From NCBI GenBank assembly GCA_964443745.1, contig CAYUEN010000007.1, positions 1 to 64,000 of the forward strand: a stretch of DNA of 64,000 nt, read 5' to 3'. A program made the translations under genes and the position numbers. This document shows, one piece after another, positions 34,443-42,737 of this stretch (its first letter is position 1; each line of letters opens with the position of its first letter). The DNA is from CAYUEN01 sp964443745. GTDB lineage: Bacteria; Campylobacterota; Campylobacteria; Campylobacterales; QNZT01. Below the pieces are notes generated by a model that saw only the letters and a list, made by a program, of their open reading frames with translations, was not told where the DNA came from and did not search any database.

Positions 34443-36554
34443 CTACTTTTTCAATCTGTATATTTTCGCATAGGGGCTCATAACTATCGGCTCGAAAAGA
34501 TCGTGATCGTATTCTTCGAGCACGAACAGTTGGATATAGAGCGAGCGGTACATCTGCTCGTCCAAAACCAAAAACGTTCTGTAACTCTGCATATAAATGA
34601 CCGAAAGTGTGCCGTTGGGATCGATTTTTTGAACGTTTTTGCGCAATATGCCCTTTTTGTCGTATCCAACGTTGACAAAACGTTTGATGGGAGTGGTACG
34701 ACTTCCCACTCGCAATAGGCCAGCGGATTTTTCCAAAACGATACCGGAGCCCAGATCGAGAGTACCTCCAAGATCTCTGAATCCCCCCGTCATATAGAAA
34801 AAGGGTTGCCTGTACCTTTCGCCGGTTTTGAGGTCGAGATTGCTAAAGAGCGCGACCGTAGGGAAAATACCCAACATCCGCTGCGGCAGATAAAGATAGA
34901 TCTCTCTGCTCTTTTTCGGCAGCGGATATTCGTCGCTCTCCATTCTCTCCAAAAGCTCGTTGGGATCGAGTCGATTCTTTTCGCCCTCTTTAAAGAGAGT
35001 GTCGGCAACCACTTTGTATCCCGATGAAACGTACGTCTCCACCGCAGTTCTGGAGAGATTTGCCGCTTGAATCTGCGAATCGGTCGTCAAAATCTTCGAA
35101 AGAATGAAGTTGTCATGATCGTGTTTCCCGCCGTCGATCAACGTGACGGTATCGGAGTAGAACCAGATCGGATAGCCGTAATCCCACCAACTGAGCGTAT
35201 AGTCGCTCGGATCGGAAATTTTACCCAGTTTATCAAGTAACGCCACCTCCTGCTTGCTGAAAACCGTTGGAACTTTGTAGGCGATGATATGGGTGATGTT
35301 CGGATAGAGCATAGCGGCCGTCAAAAGAGAGACGGTCGCGTATTTGAGCCGCGTATCACGAAAATAGTCTCCGATCCAACAAAAAAGATAGACCGCACTG
35401 AGTGCGGCGACGGGCACGGCATAGACCGTAAATCGCAATCCGCCCCAGAGCGAAAAGATTCCGATACCGATCAGTGGAAGGGCCAAAATGAAGGCACGAT
35501 GACGTACGACCAACAAAACATATCCGATCAGACTGACGATCACACCGGGTATCGATCCGCTGATTCGGTTGGCCATCACCTCGAAAGGGATTTTTCCGGC
35601 TTCCCGAACGGTTTGGTTGACCGCGAAAAAATGGAGTCCGCTCTCCTCCGTCCCTTTGATGGTATAGGTTTGTATTTTGTGCCAAATCAGAGGAAAAACT
35701 TTACCCAATCCCAAAAAAAGCAGAAACAAAACCCCGGCGGCGATCATCGCGTTTCTGTCCGAAACGTTCGCCTTTTTTAAATAGAGATAGAGGCCCAACA
35801 GAAGCACGATTTTGAACAGATAGTTGTAGGGAACGGAAAGTGGAACGGGTGTCAACGCACAAAAAAGAAGAATCATCGAAAGATAGCTGTTTTTCTCCTT
35901 TTTGTGATAGACGACCAAATATACCGCATATATCAGACCCATCGCGTAAACGATCGCCCTCCCCTGATCGTAGAGAAAAGGATAGATGGCGATGGCCAAA
36001 GCCGCATAAAGAGCGCTACGAAGATTGAAATCGATCGTACTCTTCATCAGAAAATAGAGGATGAACATCGGAGCCATCGCCGAAAACATATCGGTATCGT
36101 AGTAGCCGGTCATCGTCCGGTTGTAGTAACTCCAAGCGATCGCTCCGATCAGCGCGGCAAAAAATCCCCAGAGTGTACGACCGTAAAGTCTGGAAATGAG
36201 GATTATCGGAACGACGACGATACTGGAGATGAACGTCGGCATGTAGAGAATGATCGTCTCCAGAGAAAAGGGGGTAATTTTCGCGAACAGAGTCGTAAAG
36301 AAAACAACCCCGTAATTCCAAAGTCCGGGAACTCTCGGATTCTCCATATGCATGCCGTAAAGTACTTTCTGAGCACCGCTGGCGAAAAAATAGCCGTCGT
36401 TGGTGTTGATCATCAACTCTCCGTTCCAATAAAAATCCGGATTGTTATGAAACTGATAGACCCAAATCAAACGCATCGCCACACTGAAAAGATAGGCCAA
36501 CCCCATCAAAAGCAATAACTGCGTACGGGAAACCTGATAGTTGGAATCACTCAT
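34443..36554 (-). CDS. pglB: oligosaccharyltransferase PglB (STT3 family)
   Basis: PglB transfers a lipid-linked glycan to Asn in D/E-x-N-x-S/T sequons in the periplasm. The 703-residue protein has about 13 transmembrane helices and then a soluble C-terminal domain. Key features are an N-terminal acidic loop (INTNDGYFFASG), the TGYYDTDMFS segment of the second acidic motif, and WWDYGYP at 456-462, the sequon-binding motif. All catalytic motifs appear intact. It overlaps the next upstream gene by ATGA. Confidence 0.95.
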   Translation of the reverse strand: MSDSNYQVSRTQLLLLMGLAYLFSVAMRLIWVYQFHNNPDFYWNGELMINTNDGYFFASGAQKVLYGMHMENPRVPGLWNYGVVFFTTLFAKITPFSLETIILYMPTFISSIVVVPIILISRLYGRTLWGFFAALIGAIAWSYYNRTMTGYYDTDMFSAMAPMFILYFLMKSTIDFNLRSALYAALAIAIYPFLYDQGRAIVYAMGLIYAVYLVVYHKKEKNSYLSMILLFCALTPVPLSVPYNYLFKIVLLLGLYLYLKKANVSDRNAMIAAGVLFLLFLGLGKVFPLIWHKIQTYTIKGTEESGLHFFAVNQTVREAGKIPFEVMANRISGSIPGVIVSLIGYVLLVVRHRAFILALPLIGIGIFSLWGGLRFTVYAVPVAALSAVYLFCWIGDYFRDTRLKYATVSLLTAAMLYPNITHIIAYKVPTVFSKQEVALLDKLGKISDPSDYTLSWWDYGYPIWFYSDTVTLIDGGKHDHDNFILSKILTTDSQIQAANLSRTAVETYVSSGYKVVADTLFKEGEKNRLDPNELLERMESDEYPLPKKSREIYLYLPQRMLGIFPTVALFSNLDLKTGERYRQPFFYMTGGFRDLGGTLDLGSGIVLEKSAGLLRVGSRTTPIKRFVNVGYDKKGILRKNVQKIDPNGTLSVIYMQSYRTFLVLDEQMYRSLYIQLFVLEEYDHDLFEPIVMSPYAKIYRLKK

Positions 36555-37357
36555 CTGAACCTCTTGTAGAGAAATTTTTTCATCGTCGGTGGTGAAATAT
36601 TTACAACAAACAGTGCAAAAGCGTAAATATACGAATTAAAATTATATCCTAATGTTCTTATGACTTCGATCCTGTCTTTTAGATCTCCCCACGCCTTCGC
36701 CATGCCGCCGCGCCGTCCGAAATATTCGCTGCCGACGCGCACGTCGACCAGAACTTCGGGAATATTGGCAAACTTGCATCCATGTGCGAATCCTTTCATC
36801 CACATCAGCGTATCTTCGTTTGTGGGTGACTTTGTCGGGTAAAGCCCCGCCTTTTCGAAAAAAGTGCGACGAAAAAACGCCGTCACATGAGCGAGCGGAA
36901 CCCGTTTGGAGAAGAAGTCGTGCATCTGTCGATGCGAAAGAGGATATTTGACGATTTTCTCGTAAGCAATCCCTTCTCCCACCTCTTTGATATAGCCTCC
37001 GCACACATCGATATCGGGATGACGCTCCATAAATTCGAACTGCCGCCCGAATCTACCCTCCGTGGATACGTCGTCCGCATCCATTCTCGCAATATAGTCG
37101 TATCCCTTTTGCAACGCGATGGCGATCAATTCGTTCAAAGAGTGCGCCAACCCGAGGTTTTTCTCTCGTCTGCCCAGATAGGCGATCTTTTTTTCTCGCA
37201 TCAGATCATCGAGATATTTTGCCACCTCTTTTGAAACCGCACCGTCTTGCTGAACGAAAATATCCACACGCTCATCCGAGATACTCTCTACGGCTTGCCG
37301 CAGATATTCGACATTGTCCCCGGCGTATACCGACATCACGACCGCTATCTTATTCAA
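36551..37357 (-). CDS. family 2 glycosyltransferase
   Basis: The 268-residue protein has the GT-A fold of GT2: an N-terminal VVMSVYAGDN start, a QDGA loop and the metal-binding DADD at 93-96. It is followed by an acceptor region and a weakly hydrophobic C-terminus (about 240-262) that may touch the membrane. It starts with TTG at 37357, overlapping the cytidylyltransferase gene by 8 nt. Immediately upstream of pglB, it probably extends the lipid-linked glycan. Donor and acceptor are unknown; it is loosely like PglI. Confidence 0.82.
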   Translation of the reverse strand: MNKIAVVMSVYAGDNVEYLRQAVESISDERVDIFVQQDGAVSKEVAKYLDDLMREKKIAYLGRREKNLGLAHSLNELIAIALQKGYDYIARMDADDVSTEGRFGRQFEFMERHPDIDVCGGYIKEVGEGIAYEKIVKYPLSHRQMHDFFSKRVPLAHVTAFFRRTFFEKAGLYPTKSPTNEDTLMWMKGFAHGCKFANIPEVLVDVRVGSEYFGRRGGMAKAWGDLKDRIEVIRTLGYNFNSYIYAFALFVVNISPPTMKKFLYKRFR

Positions 37358-37662
37358 AATCCCTCTTTAGTATCTCGATCACTTCGAACGCTTTGATGAT
37401 ATCCTCTCTGGGCAAAGAGGAGAAGTTCAGCAACGACTTTTTCAATGCGGTCGTCGAAATGTCACGCGTTCGCGGAAGATATTCCACTTGGCAGTGAGGT
37501 TTTAGATGGNNNNNNNNNNNNNNNNNNNNNNNNNNNNNNNNNNNNNNNNNNNNNNNNNNNNNNNNNNNNNNNNNNNNNNNNNNNNNNNNNNNNNNNNNNN
37601 NNNNNNNNNAGATGGCCTATATGAAACATATCGAAGGTCCCGTAGGTAATCACGCTTTTCAT
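37350..37662 (-). CDS. glycerol-3-phosphate/phosphocholine-type cytidylyltransferase, interrupted by assembly gap
   Basis: The N-terminal 17 residues (ITYGTFDMFHIGH) carry the GTFDxxHxGH nucleotide-binding signature of TagD/LicC-type cytidylyltransferases. After the gap, 52 residues contain VEYLPRTRDISTTALK, the conserved C-terminal motif of the same family, then an extra helical tail. The two parts are in different frames across the 100 N placeholder, but both belong to one gene. Family comparison suggests about 80 residues are missing. It is coupled to licD (ATGA overlap) and probably supplies a CDP-activated alcohol phosphate to it. Confidence 0.75.
37510..37609. other. 100-N assembly gap
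   Basis: Exactly 100 N's, the usual placeholder for a gap of unknown size, with AGATGG on both sides. It interrupts the cytidylyltransferase coding sequence. The real missing length should be a multiple of three, whereas 100 is not. Confidence 0.98.
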
Positions 37663-38405
37663 TTTTCCTCCTCTATTTCGATGCGGACACTGTGCTGTTT
37701 TCTACGCTCGGGCGGAGGCAATTGCATATAGGTTTCACCAAAAATTGACTTGAGATAGGCGTCGGTATCCTTCGGCGCGGGAAAAAGATGATTTTCGAAT
37801 ACGATATCCCGTAACGGAAAAATCAGTGATTTCTCAAGGTGGATCACATCATGCATACTCTCCCCTCCGGAGACGACAAAGTCACCCTCTTGCCGATGCA
37901 TACGATTGATGGCCCGCACAAAAAATCGGGCCAGCGGAGAAACGACCCAAAATCTATTTACCGATATTTTTGCGAAATTGAGCAAAAAACGGTAGCTTTT
38001 TTGGGAAAATCCCCGATTTTCGATCGTGTTGACCGGAAAAATGTCGATGAAAATACCCTGATGGTATCCGATTTTTCGGTTCTCTTCCCATCTGTCGATA
38101 TACTTGGTGCCTCTCTTTCTGATCTTGGCGAAAAACATCCGATGATGCGGATCGGTCCGTCTGGTCTGTAAAAACAGCTCGTCGGGCAACTCCGAGGGAG
38201 CGATGCGCAAGAACTTTTCGTAATCCTCTCTGGGCATCGTGACATCCAGATCGTCATCCCACGGAATGAATCCCTCATGTCGAACGGCTCCAAGCAGCGT
38301 ACCATGATCGAGCCAGTACGTAAGAGCGTGTTTTCGACAGATCCCGTCAAACGCTATCAATATCTCCAGCATCACCTTCTGTGCCTCTTTCACGCTAATT
38401 TCCAT
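37659..38405 (-). CDS. licD: LicD family phosphotransferase
   Basis: LicD proteins transfer phosphocholine or a similar CDP-linked group to cell-surface glycans. The 248-residue protein has the core signature GTLLGAVRHEGFIPWDDDLD (residues 35-54), an IFIDIFP segment and a C-terminal IFGETYMQLPP motif typical of the family. It is directly coupled to the cytidylyltransferase gene, which would make the CDP donor. It overlaps the end of the upstream glycosyltransferase gene by 11 nt. The transferred group (choline, glycerol, ribitol) is not determinable. Confidence 0.86.
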   Translation of the reverse strand: MEISVKEAQKVMLEILIAFDGICRKHALTYWLDHGTLLGAVRHEGFIPWDDDLDVTMPREDYEKFLRIAPSELPDELFLQTRRTDPHHRMFFAKIRKRGTKYIDRWEENRKIGYHQGIFIDIFPVNTIENRGFSQKSYRFLLNFAKISVNRFWVVSPLARFFVRAINRMHRQEGDFVVSGGESMHDVIHLEKSLIFPLRDIVFENHLFPAPKDTDAYLKSIFGETYMQLPPPERRKQHSVRIEIEEEK

Positions 38406-39711
38406 CCAACATCCGCTCCATCATTTTCAATAGCCGTTTCGCCTGCCTCTTCCTTGCGAAACGCTCGATCAATTCGGTATTGCGCTTCAAAGAGAGAGTT
38501 TTTTTCGATATAAGGCGATCGATTCTCCGATATATCGCCTCTACGTCATTTCCATAAGCAAAACCCGCACCAGCTCGCTCAATTAGATCGCCGGCGAAAT
38601 GATCCGGGCCGATTCCGATCGCCATGATCTCCGTTCCCGAAGCGAGATATTCGTAGACTTTGGCGGGAATCGTTCCTTCGGAACTAGGATTTCGATTTTG
38701 GGGTTCATGTTCTAAAAGCAACAGCAAATCGGCATCTCTTTGCGCACGATACGCCTCCTCCTTGGTGATCGTACCGCCGATACGGACATATTCGAAAACT
38801 CCATATGTTTGTGCGATCTCTTTCACATCCGCGCTCTCTCCGAAAAAGTGGACTTCCAACATTCCCGGCTGCAGCCGCTTTTGCCTTTCGACTCTTTTGA
38901 GCGCCTTGAAAAGCGGTGCGGGGTTTCTCGTTCGTCGATAGATCGTTCCCGTGTGAACGATGCGGATTTTTCGATCCGGCGAGAAAAAGGGCACGCTATC
39001 GATCGCTTCGATCTCTTCATGATCGTAGCCATTATAAACGATCCGAATCTCTTTGGTGTGCAGTTTGCTCAAATAGTGCGCGAATCCTTCCGAAACCGTC
39101 GAGAGCATATCCGCCCTTTTCAGTGTCTTTCGTTCGCCTCTTTTTTGAAAATACGCAATCATGGGATGTGCTCGAAGCAGATGGTTGCCACTCCACAGGT
39201 CCCTATAGTCAGCGACCCACAACAAATGCGGAAATTTACGTTTGAGTCTCGAGGCTATCTGATGCGTAGCTTGCGGCGAAAAGGAAGAAAATACAATGTC
39301 GTAGCGCTCTTTTTCCATAATCTCTTCAGCTTTTCGGTAGAGGGCCTTTCTCCACAATATATGAACATCGATACTGTTTCCTATGAGGTTTCGCCTCAGT
39401 TTTCGGACGGATTTGCGCACATTATCCCAAAAACCACCTTTTTTCGACTTTGGACCCAAGACTTCATCCGTCCCCTTCGTACGATACCTTCTCGTCAACC
39501 AGGGTGCGAAATCCATCTCGATCACTTTGAGATTTTCAAGGTTTTTTTCCGGGGGAATATAGTTTAGCGAACCGAAAAAGGGGTATTTCTTGGGCGTCAA
39601 TACCGTCACATCATGGCCGACTTCGCTCCAATATTTGGCGAAACTGTAGATTCTCGACACCGCCATTCCTCCCAGCGGAGGAAATTGGAAAACGATCATC
39701 AATATTTTCAT
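38395..39711 (-). CDS. family 4/1 glycosyltransferase (GT-B)
   Basis: The 438-residue protein starts MKILMIVFQFPPLGGMAVSR, the GT4-type N-terminus that binds the acceptor. A VADYRDLWSGN segment and a VYNGYDHEE nucleotide region follow. It ends with an AKVYEYLASGTEIMAIG donor-binding motif, in which the E-x7-E pattern is partly retained. Its specificity is unknown. It lies 10 nt downstream of an uncharacterised GT-B gene. Confidence 0.85.
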   Translation of the reverse strand: MKILMIVFQFPPLGGMAVSRIYSFAKYWSEVGHDVTVLTPKKYPFFGSLNYIPPEKNLENLKVIEMDFAPWLTRRYRTKGTDEVLGPKSKKGGFWDNVRKSVRKLRRNLIGNSIDVHILWRKALYRKAEEIMEKERYDIVFSSFSPQATHQIASRLKRKFPHLLWVADYRDLWSGNHLLRAHPMIAYFQKRGERKTLKRADMLSTVSEGFAHYLSKLHTKEIRIVYNGYDHEEIEAIDSVPFFSPDRKIRIVHTGTIYRRTRNPAPLFKALKRVERQKRLQPGMLEVHFFGESADVKEIAQTYGVFEYVRIGGTITKEEAYRAQRDADLLLLLEHEPQNRNPSSEGTIPAKVYEYLASGTEIMAIGIGPDHFAGDLIERAGAGFAYGNDVEAIYRRIDRLISKKTLSLKRNTELIERFARKRQAKRLLKMMERMLDGN

Positions 39712-39721
39712 GGTTGGTTCC

Positions 39722-41017
39722 CTATATGATTATGGGATCGTGTTTTTTTATAAACAGATCCATATATTCAATTCCGGGAAGATCAAAAAGTATCGTCTTG
39801 CAGTCAAACTCCACCCCTTCATACAGTGCTGTCGAAAAAACGCCCGCTTGATACTCACTCACTGCGAACAATCTATACAAATCCGATTCTTCTACAATCT
39901 CCACCATACCATAGTCGACCAACGTTTGAAGCGTAGGATAGGTGTTCGATCGACCGTATTCAGATGGATGCATTTTAAAATATATTTTATATTTCTGAAA
40001 AAAAGCGCTATTTTCTTTAATTTTTTTCGCTATTGCTTCCGTATGTCCACTTTGGGAGAGTACCAGAAGCGTATCTTTCTTTTTCATATATCGACGATAT
40101 TTTTTTTTCTCTTCTTCCATAAAACGAAAAGGGTAAATCTCGATTTTCATTCCAGGATTACAGCTGGATATCATCTCTTCCCAAAATCTATTCCATACCC
40201 AAAAAGTATCCGGCATATACTCGGGAAGTCGAAAAACATCCGGATATGAATATCCCAAATGATATTTGCTAAAAGTACCATGTTGTAATTCGACCACTTC
40301 AACTCCTGCCTTTTTAGCAGCATATATCATTTCAGCTCTTCCATAAGCGACTACCACAAACACTTTTTTAGGTTTGGTTTTTTTGAAAATTTTTTCATAA
40401 TAAGTGAAAAGAGATAAAAATTTTTCTGTCCTAGAAATCAATATACGTTTCAAGTCATACTCAACACCTAAAGTATTTTTGATCTCCGTTTCGATATCGT
40501 CGATATAATCCAACTGTTCTTTGTTCAATTGAACATTTATAAAAAATTTGCGTATATTTGAAAGCAGTGTGACAAAATCGAGATAACGATCATATTTCGA
40601 TATTCGTTTGTAATGTCTGCCGAGATAGGGAGTCTCAAATTCCAAAAATGGGATGTTTTGATCAATCCAATCTCGTTTCAAAAAATGGGAATAGATATCG
40701 ATATATTCACCATCTATTCTTCTGACTCTTGGATGAGAAAACAATAAATTTTCCGTAGGTTTCAAATCATAGAATGTATTATTGAAAATTGCATTTTTGA
40801 CCATTCTGGTGCCGTATAGAAGCTTTTGGGACAAAGAGATCCCTCGATGGACACTACTACTAAATACTCCAATTTTTCGTGCCAAATCATAATATATTTC
40901 AATTCGGTGCGCCTGCCAAGGTTTTACCCCTTCTATTTCAAAGTCAAGAAGTCGATATCTATTTTCAAGATACCAAATAAACTCGCACAACTCTTTGACG
41001 TTTTTGGGTTTATTCAA
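39722..41017 (-). CDS. putative GT-B type glycosyl- or phosphotransferase
   Basis: The 431-residue protein does not match a family I can name with confidence. The second half has a GT-B/capsule-enzyme character: KVFVVVAYGRAEM, then VELQHGTFSKYHLGYSYP. An HG motif plus a following aromatic-rich loop is common in capsule and nonulosonic acid transferases. A KMHPSE segment follows, where the His-Pro pair often contacts the nucleotide sugar. It could be the nonulosonic acid transferase of this cluster. The start is TTG at 41017, inside a TTGA overlap with the acetyltransferase stop, with GAAGGA 8 nt upstream. It is AT-rich compared with the flanking housekeeping genes. Confidence 0.5.
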   Translation of the reverse strand: MNKPKNVKELCEFIWYLENRYRLLDFEIEGVKPWQAHRIEIYYDLARKIGVFSSSVHRGISLSQKLLYGTRMVKNAIFNNTFYDLKPTENLLFSHPRVRRIDGEYIDIYSHFLKRDWIDQNIPFLEFETPYLGRHYKRISKYDRYLDFVTLLSNIRKFFINVQLNKEQLDYIDDIETEIKNTLGVEYDLKRILISRTEKFLSLFTYYEKIFKKTKPKKVFVVVAYGRAEMIYAAKKAGVEVVELQHGTFSKYHLGYSYPDVFRLPEYMPDTFWVWNRFWEEMISSCNPGMKIEIYPFRFMEEEKKKYRRYMKKKDTLLVLSQSGHTEAIAKKIKENSAFFQKYKIYFKMHPSEYGRSNTYPTLQTLVDYGMVEIVEESDLYRLFAVSEYQAGVFSTALYEGVEFDCKTILFDLPGIEYMDLFIKKHDPIII

Positions 41018-41517
41018 TGAAATTTTCCTTCTCGTTTCAGCTTTCGATAATGATCGATATCCCGATATTTGAAAACTTTAGCAGGATTTCCTCCGGCAAT
41101 GGCGTATTTGGGAATATTTTGAACCACCACGCTCCCCGCCTGAATAATGGCCCCTTCTCCAATGACAACACCCCCCAGAATCATTACCCGTTCTCCCAAC
41201 CAAACATTGTCTTCAATCACTATTGATTTGTCGATTGTCAAAGAACTGTCATATGGTATTGCATCGCCTCCATCATATTTATGAAAAGAGGTCAACATAA
41301 CACAGTCCGATCCGGAATGGAAATTATCACCGATTACAACTCTACCTTTTCCTTTTATCTTCATCCCGTTAAAATTGACGTTCTTACCCAAAACAGTAGA
41401 GCTATTAACGAAAGAGTAATTATTGACCCGCAAAGGTTCGTTATAGGAATGGACCGTGCGTATTACCTTTTTTTTATAAAAAAATTTTGCTATTTTCTTT
41501 ATCACTCTCTTTATCAT
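41014..41517 (-). CDS. left-handed beta-helix acyltransferase (WbbJ/CysE type)
   Basis: The 167-residue protein shows hexapeptide-repeat sequence (VVIGDNFHSGSDCVM, SIVIEDNVWLGERVMILGGVVIGEGAIIQAGSVV, broken here into parts) ending with AIAGGNPAKVFKYRD, the signature of sugar O- or N-acetyltransferases. It lacks the N-terminal Rossmann part of PglD, so it is not an obvious PglD replacement. The true start is the ATG at 41517; the longer frame from 41739 overlaps the flippase gene out of phase. Two homopolymer runs lie near its 5' end. Confidence 0.82.
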   Translation of the reverse strand: MIKRVIKKIAKFFYKKKVIRTVHSYNEPLRVNNYSFVNSSTVLGKNVNFNGMKIKGKGRVVIGDNFHSGSDCVMLTSFHKYDGGDAIPYDSSLTIDKSIVIEDNVWLGERVMILGGVVIGEGAIIQAGSVVVQNIPKYAIAGGNPAKVFKYRDIDHYRKLKREGKFH

Positions 41518-41519
41518 TA

Positions 41520-42737
41520 CTAGAGCCCTGCTATATAGTGTCTTTTCACATAGAACCAACAAAAAATAAACATCAATAAAAAAGCTATCAATGTTGCCTG
41601 CGCAGCACCCTCTATTCCATTTATACGAATCAAAAAATAGTTCAATAGAATATTTATAATTCCTGCACTCAATGTAATATACATAATCACCCTGGTCTGA
41701 TTCAAATATATGATAAAGTTGTAGAAAATCTGATACCAACCCCTTGCCACATATGCCATAGAAATCCAGAAAACAACATTTAATGCCGGCTTGTACTTTT
41801 CATCAACGACATAAGGGAAAAGAAGTGTTGACAAAATCCACAATACGATACCCAAAAATAGAAATCCCGTCATAATATAGTAGGATTTATCGATCAAATC
41901 CTCATCACCGTTGGCCAACTTTCGATAGATCCAAGGATTTAAAGCCATAACTATCGCGTTAATGACGATCATGGTTATCATACCAAATTGACTGCCGACC
42001 GAATATAAACCAACATCTTCCAATCCATTTATCTGTTTTATGAAAATTCTGTCTGACAAAAATATAATGCTTCCTCCGAGCATATGGAATACGAGCGGAA
42101 AAGAGACTTTATATATATTTTTTAGAGCATAAAAATGCTTTAAATCCAGCTTATGTATTTTCTTGAGCATATATAGGGAATAAAACGATACCACTAGATG
42201 GGCAGACAAGAGCCCATACACTAAACTTCTCCAACCACACTGAAGGAAGATCAACAACACCAATGCCACCAGAAAATGCAACGAAGTAATCAAAATTTGA
42301 ATGATTCCATAATGGAAAGCATTCTCCTCATTTCTCAAAAAAACCAAATTGAAGGTATTGATCGTTTGAACATATATGATAATCGGTATAATAAACAATA
42401 TCCTGTCAGGTATAGCAAAAGGATTGTGAAAGAAATAGGTTATTAGTGTGACGATCAACAAGCTCAAGAAAAGATTGATATGCAATATCAATACAATGGA
42501 GTTTAAGATTTTCGTTAGTTCTTTTTTAGATATTTTAAAAAAATTTTTTGTGATATTTAGATCGAGGGACATTGAAACGAATGGAGCCATAAAAGCCAAA
42601 ACCACTTGATACATTCCGAATATTCCATACTCTACTGGTGTCAAATACTTTGTAATCAGAGGAAGCAGTAAAAAAGGGATTGCTTTATTGACTAATTCAG
42701 TACCTAGATAGATAAAGGAATTTTTTATTATTTTCAC
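41520..42737 (-). CDS. wzx: Wzx-like polysaccharide flippase
   Basis: The 405-residue protein is almost wholly hydrophobic, with about 12 transmembrane helices, and starts MKIIKNSFIYLGTELVNKAIPFLLLP, here read in segments; the LGTELVNKAIPFLLLPLIT pattern is typical of the PST/MOP flippase family. It should move a lipid-linked oligosaccharide across the inner membrane. In C. jejuni the N-glycan is flipped by the ABC protein PglK, which is not seen here. Start GTG at 42737 overlaps the neuB-like stop (GTGA). Confidence 0.85.
   Translation of the reverse strand: MKIIKNSFIYLGTELVNKAIPFLLLPLITKYLTPVEYGIFGMYQVVLAFMAPFVSMSLDLNITKNFFKISKKELTKILNSIVLILHINLFLSLLIVTLITYFFHNPFAIPDRILFIIPIIIYVQTINTFNLVFLRNEENAFHYGIIQILITSLHFLVALVLLIFLQCGWRSLVYGLLSAHLVVSFYSLYMLKKIHKLDLKHFYALKNIYKVSFPLVFHMLGGSIIFLSDRIFIKQINGLEDVGLYSVGSQFGMITMIVINAIVMALNPWIYRKLANGDEDLIDKSYYIMTGFLFLGIVLWILSTLLFPYVVDEKYKPALNVVFWISMAYVARGWYQIFYNFIIYLNQTRVIMYITLSAGIINILLNYFLIRINGIEGAAQATLIAFLLMFIFCWFYVKRHYIAGL

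Noticed and set aside
37462..37662. 66-residue frame through the N-run
   Set aside because: Artefact of translating the 100 N placeholder; the true downstream frame is different.
41518..41739. 74-residue N-terminal extension of the acyltransferase
   Set aside because: It is out-of-phase sequence of the flippase gene; the ATG at 41517 gives the family-typical start.
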